A DNA stretch of 64,000 bases from an uncultured Collinsella sp. (lineage in GTDB: Bacteria; Actinomycetota; Coriobacteriia; Coriobacteriales; Coriobacteriaceae). A program made the translations under genes and the position numbers. How positions within the stretch are numbered: position 1 is the first letter of the stretch; each line of letters begins with the position of its first letter. The notes beneath the pieces are model-generated. The model saw nothing but the letters and a program-made list of their open reading frames with translations. It had not been told where the DNA came from and made no database searches. Below are positions 57,927 through 64,000 of this stretch, one piece after another. Where the stretch lies: positions 33,454 to 97,453 of the forward strand of contig UQIL01000006.1 of assembly GCA_900541025.1 (NCBI GenBank), written 5' to 3'.

Positions 57927-58907
57927 CTACTCAGCCATCTGAGCCTGGACGGCAGTGATGGCCACGACACCCACGATGTCGTCGGCAGAGCAGCCGCGCG
58001 AAAGGTCGTTGACCGGCTTGGCGATGCCCTGCAGGATGGGGCCGTAAGCGTCGGCGCCGGCGAAGCGCTGGACCAGCTTGTAGCCGATGTTGCCGGCCTC
58101 GAGATCGGGGAACACAAGCACGTTGGCCTTGCCGGCAACGGAGGAGCCGGGGGCCTTAAGCTGGGCGACGGTGGGAACGATGGCGGCGTCGAGCTGCAGG
58201 TCGCCATCGATGGCGAGCTCGGGAGCCTTCTCCTTGCAGAACTTAACGGCCTCCTGGACCTTCTTGGCGACCTCGCCGCCGGCGGAGCCCATGGTGGAGT
58301 AGGAGAGCATGGCCACGTGCGGCTCGACGCTGCCCATAAAGGTGGACCAGGAGTGAGCGGAGGCGATGGCGATCTCGGAGAGCTCGTCGGAGGACGGGTT
58401 GATGTTGAGGCCGCAGTCGGCGAAGATCAGCGTACCGTCGGTGCCGAACTGCGGGGTGTCGGTGCACATCACGAAGAAGGCCGAGACCAGCTTGGTACCC
58501 GGGGCGGTCTTAAGGATCTGCAGCGCGGGGCGCAGGGTGTCGGCGGTGGAGTGGCAGGCGCCGGAGACCAGGCCGTCGGCGTCACCCATCTTGACCATCA
58601 TGGTGCCAAAGTAGGTGGCGTCCATCACCTGGGCGCGAGCCTGCTCGATGGTGACGCCCTTCTTGGCGCGGAGCTCGGCAAACTTCTGCGCGTACTCCTC
58701 GTGCTTCTCGGCATTGCGCGGATCGATGACGGTGGCGCCGGGAACGCTGATCTCGTCGGGGTTGCCCAGGATGACGATCTTTGCCAGGCCCTCCTCGATG
58801 ATCTTGGTGGCCGCGACGATGGTGCGCGGATCCTCGCCCTCGGGCAGGACGATCGTCTTAAGGTCGGCCTTGGCGGCAGACTTCATACGGTTAAGGAAAT
58901 CGCTCAT
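57927..58907 (-). CDS. pta: Phosphate acetyltransferase
   Basis: A 326-residue short-form (PTA_PTB domain only) enzyme converting acetyl-CoA and phosphate to acetyl phosphate. IVLPEGEDPRTIVAATKIIEEG, MDATYFGTMMVKMGDADGLVSGA, FVMCTDTPQFGTDGTLIFADCGLNINPS, ALLSYSTMGSAGG-like MLSYSTMGSAGGE and NVLVFPDLEAGNIGYKLVQRF are family segments. AAGGAGTAAC precedes the ATG. It supplies substrate to the acetate kinases encoded convergently. Confidence 0.95.
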   Translation of the reverse strand: MSDFLNRMKSAAKADLKTIVLPEGEDPRTIVAATKIIEEGLAKIVILGNPDEISVPGATVIDPRNAEKHEEYAQKFAELRAKKGVTIEQARAQVMDATYFGTMMVKMGDADGLVSGACHSTADTLRPALQILKTAPGTKLVSAFFVMCTDTPQFGTDGTLIFADCGLNINPSSDELSEIAIASAHSWSTFMGSVEPHVAMLSYSTMGSAGGEVAKKVQEAVKFCKEKAPELAIDGDLQLDAAIVPTVAQLKAPGSSVAGKANVLVFPDLEAGNIGYKLVQRFAGADAYGPILQGIAKPVNDLSRGCSADDIVGVVAITAVQAQMAE

Positions 58908-58959
58908 GTTACTCCTTACAAGCGTTTCACTAAGCTCCAGGCGCCCGGCTGTTCACGAA

Positions 58960-58982
58960 TAAACCCGCTGCTAGCGGGTTTA
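58960..58982. promoter_or_regulatory. Perfect palindrome in the pta/glf divergent region
   Basis: TAAACCCGCT/AGCGGGTTTA (58960-58969 with 58973-58982), loop GCT. It lies in the pta 5' leader, about 50 bases before its start, and could be a leader hairpin or an operator. A TATAAT near 59051 suggests the glf promoter. Confidence 0.5.
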
Positions 58983-59138
58983 CCTTTCAAATTTGTACGC
59001 CGCGGTGCTTGAGCTTTCCTTGTGTGGCAAGCTCATTATAGGACGCATTAGCGCTATAATCGCTCTGATAAATATGTCTCGAAGAATGTTCGAGAAAAGC
59101 CCAGCTAACGAGCCCGTGGCTTTTGACAAGGAGTATCG

Positions 59139-60341
59139 ATGCAGATTACCTCAGGCCTGCCTGAAGGCTTTAACGCCGGCGCGTACGACATGATTGTCGT
59201 CGGTGCTGGATATGCCGGTGCCGTTTGCGCCCGCCGTCTTGCCGAGACCATCGGCTATCGTGTTGCCGTTTTGGAGCGCCGTAGCCACATTGCGGGCAAT
59301 GCCTATGACTGCACTGACGAGGCCGGAATCCTGATCCACGAGTACGGTCCGCATATCTATCACACCTTTAACGAGCGCGTGCACAATTTCCTGTCGCGCT
59401 TTACCAAGTGGACGGATTATCAGCACAAGGTGCTCGCCAACATCAACGGCACCCTTATGCCCGTGCCCTTCAACCACGCGAGTCTCAAGCTCGCCTTTGG
59501 TGACGAGCGCGGCGAGGAGCTGTATCAGAAGCTCGTGGAGACCTTTGGCAAGGATGTCAAGGTGCCCATTATGGAGCTTCGTAAGAAGAACGACCCCGAC
59601 TTGGCCGAGGTCGCCGATTACGTCTACGAGAACGTCTTTTTGCATTACACCATGAAGCAGTGGGGCCAGACGCCCGATCAGATCGACCCCTCGATCACCG
59701 GCCGCGTTCCCGTCTTTGTGGGCGATGATGACCGCTACTTCCCGCAAGCTCCCTTCCAGGGCATGCCGCAGGACGGCTATACCGCGCTGTTTGAGCATAT
59801 GCTCGACCACGACCTGATCGACGTGTTCTGCGACGTGGACGCCCGCGATCTCTTTGAGATCGACGAGACCACCGTCAAGATCGATGGCAAGGTCTACGGC
59901 GGCGAGATTGTCTATACCGGTCCTCTCGATGAGCTGTTCAACCTCGACTTGGGTGCGTTGCCGTACCGCACGCTCGATATGAAGTTCGAGACGCTCGATA
60001 TGGACCAGTTCCAGCCCGTGGGCACCGTCAACTACACCACGAGCGAGGACTACACGCGTATCACCGAGTTCAAGAATATGACTGGTCAGGTCCTGCCCGG
60101 CAAGACCACCATCATGAAAGAGTACTCCAAGGCCTATACGCCCGGCTCGGGCGAGACGCCGTACTACGCCATTCTTGAGCCCGAGAACCGTGAGCTCTAT
60201 GAGCGCTATCTTGAGCGCGTCCAGAACCTGACGAACTTCCACCCGGTGGGTCGTCTGGCCGAGTATCGTTACTACGATATGGACGCCGTGACCAATTCCG
60301 CCCTCGATCTTTCGGATGAGATTATCGCCTGCCATGCATAA
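59139..60341 (+). CDS. glf: UDP-galactopyranose mutase
   Basis: A 400-residue flavoenzyme converting UDP-galactopyranose to UDP-galactofuranose for surface glycans. The FAD loop MIVVGAGYAGAVCARRLA begins after an 18-residue lead; RSHIAGNAYDC, HEYGPHIYHTFN, FLHYTMKQWGQTPDQIDPSITGRVPV, and the C-terminal YYAILEPENRELYERY and GRLAEYRYYDMD are conserved. AAGGAGTATCG precedes the ATG. The next gene, a glycosyltransferase, overlaps its stop codon. Confidence 0.95.
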   Translation: MQITSGLPEGFNAGAYDMIVVGAGYAGAVCARRLAETIGYRVAVLERRSHIAGNAYDCTDEAGILIHEYGPHIYHTFNERVHNFLSRFTKWTDYQHKVLANINGTLMPVPFNHASLKLAFGDERGEELYQKLVETFGKDVKVPIMELRKKNDPDLAEVADYVYENVFLHYTMKQWGQTPDQIDPSITGRVPVFVGDDDRYFPQAPFQGMPQDGYTALFEHMLDHDLIDVFCDVDARDLFEIDETTVKIDGKVYGGEIVYTGPLDELFNLDLGALPYRTLDMKFETLDMDQFQPVGTVNYTTSEDYTRITEFKNMTGQVLPGKTTIMKEYSKAYTPGSGETPYYAILEPENRELYERYLERVQNLTNFHPVGRLAEYRYYDMDAVTNSALDLSDEIIACHA

Positions 60342-61365
60342 AGTCATAACATTCGGTATTCCCTCGTATAACGCCGCCAAGGACATGGACCATTGCATCA
60401 CCTCCATCTTGGAGGGGAGCAATTTCGCCACCGATATCGAGATTATCGTGGTGGACGACGGCTCCAAGGACGAGACGGCCGCCAAGGCCGACGAGTGGGA
60501 GGCCCGTTATCCTGGAATCATCCGCGCGGTGCACCAGGAGAATGGCGGTCACGGTATTGCCGTCCTTTCGGGTCTGCGCGAGGCGCAGGGCACCTACTAC
60601 AAGGTTGTCGACTCGGACGACTGGCTTGACGGCGCTGCCCTTTCGACCATGCTGTCGATTCTGCGTGGCTTTGAGGAGCGCGACCAGCGCGTTGACCTGT
60701 TTATCTCGAACTACGTGTACGAGAAGGTTTACGAGGGCACGCATACCGCTATTGGCTACAAATTTGCCCTGCCGCGCAAAAAGATCTTTTCCTGGGATCA
60801 GATCGGTCATTTCCGCCTGGACCAGAACCTACTCATGCACAGCCTGTGCTATCGCACGGATGTGCTGCGCGAGTCCAACCTTCCCATGCCGCCGCACACG
60901 TTCTATGTGGACAACATCTACGCCTACGTGCCACTGCCGCGTTGCAAGACCATGTACTACGCCGACATTGACCTCTACCGCTACTTTATCGGTCGCGAAG
61001 GTCAGAGCGTCAACGAGGCAACGATGGTCAAGCGTCTGGACCAGCAGTTCCGTGTTACGCGTATCATGATGGAGTCGTACCACCTGTACAGCGATGTCGA
61101 GTCGTCGCGCCTGCGTTCGTACATGATGGGCTACTTCACCATGATGATGGCGATCTGCTCGGTGCTTACCAAGCTTTCCGAGGAAGATTGCGCCGACGAG
61201 CGCCTAAAGACGCTGTGGAATGATTTGAAGGCCTACGACGAGCGCATGTATCGTCGTGCCCGCTACGGCGTGGTCGGCTTCTTCACCAACCTGCGTGGAC
61301 GGGCCGGAGACAAAACCACGCTTGGCCTATACCGTCTTGCCTCAAAGATCTTCAAATTCAACTAG
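60334..61365 (+). CDS. Family 2 glycosyltransferase
   Basis: A 343-residue GT-A glycosyltransferase. FGIPSYNAAKDMDHCITSIL, IIVVDDGSKDETAA (nucleotide-binding Asp) and YYKVVDSDDWLD (DxD-type metal site) lie in the first 105 residues. The C-terminal half has amphipathic helices but no clear membrane helix. ATG 60334 overlaps the glf stop codon by 8 bases. Coupled translation with UDP-galactopyranose mutase suggests it may add galactofuranose, which is inference. Confidence 0.87.
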   Translation: MHKVITFGIPSYNAAKDMDHCITSILEGSNFATDIEIIVVDDGSKDETAAKADEWEARYPGIIRAVHQENGGHGIAVLSGLREAQGTYYKVVDSDDWLDGAALSTMLSILRGFEERDQRVDLFISNYVYEKVYEGTHTAIGYKFALPRKKIFSWDQIGHFRLDQNLLMHSLCYRTDVLRESNLPMPPHTFYVDNIYAYVPLPRCKTMYYADIDLYRYFIGREGQSVNEATMVKRLDQQFRVTRIMMESYHLYSDVESSRLRSYMMGYFTMMMAICSVLTKLSEEDCADERLKTLWNDLKAYDERMYRRARYGVVGFFTNLRGRAGDKTTLGLYRLASKIFKFN

Positions 61366-61397
61366 CTGCCGAGTAATCGCTGCTGATAGGTTGACTG

Positions 61398-61507
61398 GGC
61401 CCCTTGGCCTTTAGTTTGCTACTGCGAACAGTCCTGCTCGCACGGAAAGCACATTTAGTGCTTTCCGGCTCGTGCGGAACTTGTATCAAACTAAAGGCCA
61501 AGGGGCC
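61398..61507. repeat. 110-bp nested hairpin with perfect 21-bp arms
   Basis: 61398-61418 and 61487-61507 are perfect 21-bp inverted repeats; at the centre CGGAAAGCAC/GTGCTTTCCG (61443-61452 with 61458-61467) is a perfect 10-bp hairpin with loop ATTTA. It lies between convergent genes. Layout resembles the element at 57785-57911. It could be a bidirectional terminator or a palindromic mobile element. Confidence 0.72.
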
Positions 61508-61615
61508 TCTGCTATAAGAATCGATTGTCAGGTTATTTGAATTTGAAGATCTTCGACGCGCGGTACACAGGGGGCTGGGCTGAAAAAATATTAGTTGGTA
61601 GTCGGTCGAGTGAGA

Positions 61616-62617
61616 TTACTTCGCAGCACCTGGGATTCCGTGGGAGGTTTTGGCGGTTTTGGCTCCGTTTACGATGGCGGTCTGTAGGGCCCTTACGGCG
61701 AGCATGCCCAGCAGGTCTAGGGGAACGGCGGCGCTTGCCTGGGCGCCCAGTTTGCCGCTGGCGAGGGTGTAGATGGTGTCGCCGTCGTTGGTGGTGTGCG
61801 TGGGACGGATGGCGTGTGCGTAGGCGTCTGCGGCCATCTGGGAGACCTTGGTGGCTTGTGCCTTAGTGAGTTCCACGTTGGTGACGATGCAGCTGATGGT
61901 GGTGTTGGTGCGGTCGAGCGGCATCTGCATGGATCCGGCGGCGGCAAAGGCTGCGAGTTCCATGTCGACGATTTGGTCGCTATCGGCTGCGGCGCGCATA
62001 CCGGCGACCCACTCGCCGGTGAAGGGGTCGACAACGTTGCCGCAGGCGTTGACCGAGACCACGGCGCCCACCTTGATGGGGCCGAGCGCCACGGCGGCAG
62101 CGCCAAGGCCGGCCTTCATGCAGGTAGCGGGGCCCATGAGCTTACCCACGGTAGCGCCCGTGCCGGCGCCTACGTTGCCCTGTTCGAGCTTGGTGGGGGT
62201 GTTGTCGAGTGCTTCGCGCACGGCGGCGATGCCGGCCTCAATGTCGGGGCGAACGGTGGGGTTACCAAAGGCGAGGTCGAAGATACAGCTCGAGCACACG
62301 ATAGGCACCTGCGTGGGGCCGACGGGAAGGCCGATGCCGCGGCTCTCAAGCTCGCGAGCGACGCCGCTTGCAGCCTCGAGGCCAAAGGCCGATCCGCCCG
62401 AAAGGCAGACGGCGTGGACCTTGTCGACGGTGTTCTCGGGTCGCAGCAGGTCGGTCTCGCGCGAAGCGGGAGCACCGCCGCGAACGTCAACGCCGCCGGT
62501 GGCGCCCTCGGGTGCCACGATTACGGTGCAACCGGTGCCGGCCTCCTCGTCCGTATAGTTGCCATAGCAAAAGCCATCGACATCGCAGACGTCAATGGCC
62601 TCGAGCAGTGTATCCAT
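61616..62617 (-). CDS. P1 family (DmpA/NylC-type) self-processing peptidase
   Basis: A 333-residue Ntn-type hydrolase of the S58/P1 family. GCTVIVAPEGATGGVDVRGGAP, CLSGGSAFGLEAASGV, GNVGAGTGATVGK and the predicted self-cleavage Asn-Thr site in RTNTTISCIVTNVEL (near residue 240) agree with the family, in which Thr becomes the N-terminal nucleophile after cleavage. Members are aminopeptidases or oligoamide hydrolases. Cytoplasmic; no signal peptide. The gene appears monocistronic, 101 bases from maf. Confidence 0.88.
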   Translation of the reverse strand: MDTLLEAIDVCDVDGFCYGNYTDEEAGTGCTVIVAPEGATGGVDVRGGAPASRETDLLRPENTVDKVHAVCLSGGSAFGLEAASGVARELESRGIGLPVGPTQVPIVCSSCIFDLAFGNPTVRPDIEAGIAAVREALDNTPTKLEQGNVGAGTGATVGKLMGPATCMKAGLGAAAVALGPIKVGAVVSVNACGNVVDPFTGEWVAGMRAAADSDQIVDMELAAFAAAGSMQMPLDRTNTTISCIVTNVELTKAQATKVSQMAADAYAHAIRPTHTTNDGDTIYTLASGKLGAQASAAVPLDLLGMLAVRALQTAIVNGAKTAKTSHGIPGAAK

Positions 62618-62687
62618 GTTTAACTCCTATCGGTTTTCCGCCGCGCCTTGTGCCCGGTCGGGATCCGTACGGTACGCCAAAATTGTA

Positions 62688-62710
62688 GGCGCTGGGGGAT
62701 ACCCAGCGCC
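62688..62710 (-). terminator. Hairpin after maf
   Basis: GGCGCTGGG/CCCAGCGCC (62688-62696 with 62702-62710), followed on the minus strand by TACAATTTT. It ends the DJ-1/maf transcript nine bases after the stop codon. Confidence 0.7.
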
Positions 62711-62718
62711 AGATGCAA

Positions 62719-63300
62719 TTACGAGAGTTTTTGAATCGCGCGCGCGACGCGGGCGATGGGTAGGCCCACCACGTTATAGAAGTCGCCCGAAATATCGTGC
62801 ACGAGCATGCGGCCGCCTGTGCCCTGGATGCCGTAGGCGCCTGCCTTATCCATGGGCTCACCCGAGGCAACGTAGTGCTCGATCTGCTCGTCGGTGAGCT
62901 CGTAGAATGTCACGTCGGTCATATCGACAAACGACAGGCTCTCGGCGGCATGCGGGGCGGCCGTATCGCCTGCCTTAACGATGCAGACGCCGGTTGCGAC
63001 CTGGTGCGTGCGGCCCGAAAGCTCGCGGAGCATGGTGCGCGCCTCGCCCTCGGTTGCCGGCTTGCCCAAAATCTTGCCGTCGAAGGTGACGATGGTGTCG
63101 GCCGCGACCGTCAGCTCATTGGGTTCGGCATACTCGGCAGCAACGGCAGCCGCCTTGGCGCGTGCCAAGCGCTCGACAAGCGTGAGCGGGGCCTCGCCAT
63201 CAAAGGGCGTTTCGTCGATATCCGCGGGAATCACGCGAATGTTGTAGCCTGCCTCGCGCATCAGCTCTATGCGGCGCGGTGATTGCGAAGCCAAAATCAT
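62719..63300 (-). CDS. maf: Maf-family nucleotide pyrophosphatase
   Basis: A 193-residue Maf/YhdE-like house-cleaning pyrophosphatase. LASQSPRRIELMREAG, the catalytic Asp in TVAADTIVTFDGKILGKP and DKAGAYGIQGTGG are diagnostic. The ATG overlaps the stop codon of the DJ-1 family gene (ATGA), so translation is coupled. It probably hydrolyses modified or canonical pyrimidine NTPs; the exact member of the family is not certain. Confidence 0.92.
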   Translation of the reverse strand: MILASQSPRRIELMREAGYNIRVIPADIDETPFDGEAPLTLVERLARAKAAAVAAEYAEPNELTVAADTIVTFDGKILGKPATEGEARTMLRELSGRTHQVATGVCIVKAGDTAAPHAAESLSFVDMTDVTFYELTDEQIEHYVASGEPMDKAGAYGIQGTGGRMLVHDISGDFYNVVGLPIARVARAIQKLS

Positions 63301-63839
63301 AGTTGGATGCCCTCGGCGACCTTCTCGACAGCCTTGTCTCCGGCGAGCGTGCGCAGCAGCTCCAATGCAAAGGGGAGGGACTGTGCCATGCCGCTGGCAG
63401 TGATGATGTTGCCGTCTTGCGTGACCTTCTCGCCGGTATAGGCGCCCTCGGGGAAGCTTTTCTCAAAGCCAGGGAAGCACGTGGCGTGGCGCCCCTCGAG
63501 CAGGTCGAGCTCGCCCAGGATAAACGGGGCGGCGCAGATGGCGGCGACGTGCTTGGTCGCGGCGAACTCGCAGACCACGTCGCAGACGCGCTGATCGGCG
63601 CGCAGGTTGGTGGCACCGGGCAGGCCGCCGGGCAGCACGACGCAGTCGTACTCGTCAAAGTTGATCTCATCAAAGAGCGCATCGCAGGTCACGGGGATCT
63701 GCAGCGAGCTTACGACCTCGCGCGTGGGCATAATCGAGACGAGCGTGGCGCGCACGCCGCCGCGACGCATGACATCGACCATGGTCAGGCATTCAATCGT
63801 TTCAAAGCCATCGGCGGCAAGAACGGCAACGCTGGGCAT
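63297..63839 (-). CDS. DJ-1/PfpI family protein
   Basis: A 180-residue protein of the DJ-1 type: VAVLAADGFETIECLTMVDVMRRGG (Glu near residue 15), the nucleophile elbow IAAICAAPFILGELDLLEGRHATCFPGFE with the reactive Cys and IITASGMAQSLPFALELL. Family members act as glyoxalases, deglycases or chaperone-like proteins. ATG 63839 follows AAGGAACCCTT; the upstream frame to 63905 has no site. The terminal 63840-64000 region holds only promoter-like DNA and a GGGACGGGG word related to the REP-like repeats. Confidence 0.9.
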   Translation of the reverse strand: MPSVAVLAADGFETIECLTMVDVMRRGGVRATLVSIMPTREVVSSLQIPVTCDALFDEINFDEYDCVVLPGGLPGATNLRADQRVCDVVCEFAATKHVAAICAAPFILGELDLLEGRHATCFPGFEKSFPEGAYTGEKVTQDGNIITASGMAQSLPFALELLRTLAGDKAVEKVAEGIQL

Positions 63840-64000
63840 AAGGGTTCCTTTCATAGGGCGGCATACAATTAGCCGTCTTATACCCCGAAGACCCCCGCTT
63901 GCCACGCTCGATTTCCCAATGTTTAAAAGGGACGGGGATTAAATAAGGCTCTGTTAGACCAGGATTGACATTCCGCCCCGTCATCTTCTTGCGATTGCAC

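Noticed and set aside
61525..61866. Plus-strand frame in the gap after the glycosyltransferase
   Set aside because: Trp/Arg/Gly-rich shadow of the peptidase gene, without a ribosome site.
63802..63984. A 60-codon minus-strand frame at the right edge
   Set aside because: It overlaps the start region of the DJ-1 family gene on the same strand and has no ribosome site or domain.

Overview
The window looks like a chromosomal segment of a gut Coriobacterium, most likely Collinsella. The evidence is high GC, dense gene packing, strong GGAGG-type ribosome binding sites with frequent ATGA/TAATG overlaps, and a mixed-acid gene set: L-lactate dehydrogenase, two acetate kinases and a short phosphate acetyltransferase. 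There is no prophage, CRISPR array, rRNA or obvious tRNA. The genus is an inference; no marker gene was compared.

Layout. 1-2057: edge of a minus-strand gene, then two HAD phosphatases. 2116-13514: a GntR/UTRA regulator and a long plus-strand catabolic operon resembling the fructoselysine (frl) system: YfcC transporter, FrlC-like epimerase, FrlB-like SIS deglycase and two FrlD-like kinases. It is enlarged with two amidohydrolase-superfamily proteins that have damaged metal sites, a YjbQ protein, a BtpA/SgcQ protein and an FGGY kinase. 13515-21328: a 31-bp inverted-repeat element, TatD, TcdA, a candidate type I toxin-antitoxin pair, an SdpR/SdpI pair, EttA and two low-complexity hypothetical proteins. 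21532-34736: NadE, an aminotransferase, L-LDH, an Mbeg1-like protein, a YejK-like nucleoid protein, a Phd/RelE-type toxin-antitoxin module and the acetylated diaminopimelate (lysine) pathway. That pathway has a LysA-DapA fusion behind a lysine riboswitch and a divergent M20 deacetylase candidate. 34839-42687: a HigBA-like module, a nonsense-split FxLYD gene, a membrane Ser/Thr kinase, a secreted coiled-coil wall protein, MOSC, and an ATP-grasp ligase/aspartate racemase pair. 42814-46979: an ECF transporter operon (two S components, fused A1A2 ATPase, T) read from a leader encoding three consecutive Trp codons and a terminator. 47158-63839: cell-wall-anchored C69 dipeptidase, lipid kinase, RNase D, exonuclease VII, HIT protein, ackA x2, pta, glf with a glycosyltransferase, P1 peptidase, Maf and DJ-1.

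The most unusual signal is outside the proteins. Three intergenic regions (18760-18855 plus, 29229-29326 minus, 46089-46186 minus) carry the same fold. The arms differ in sequence but compensate, the internal-loop sequences are conserved, and the G-U pairs fit only one strand. In each case the element lies just 3' of a gene on that gene's own strand. This looks like a dispersed structured RNA family. Several other long perfect hairpins (13582-13811, 26011-26085, 45323-45366, 57785-57911, 61398-61507) show that the intergenic DNA is rich in palindromic, possibly REP/MITE-like, elements.
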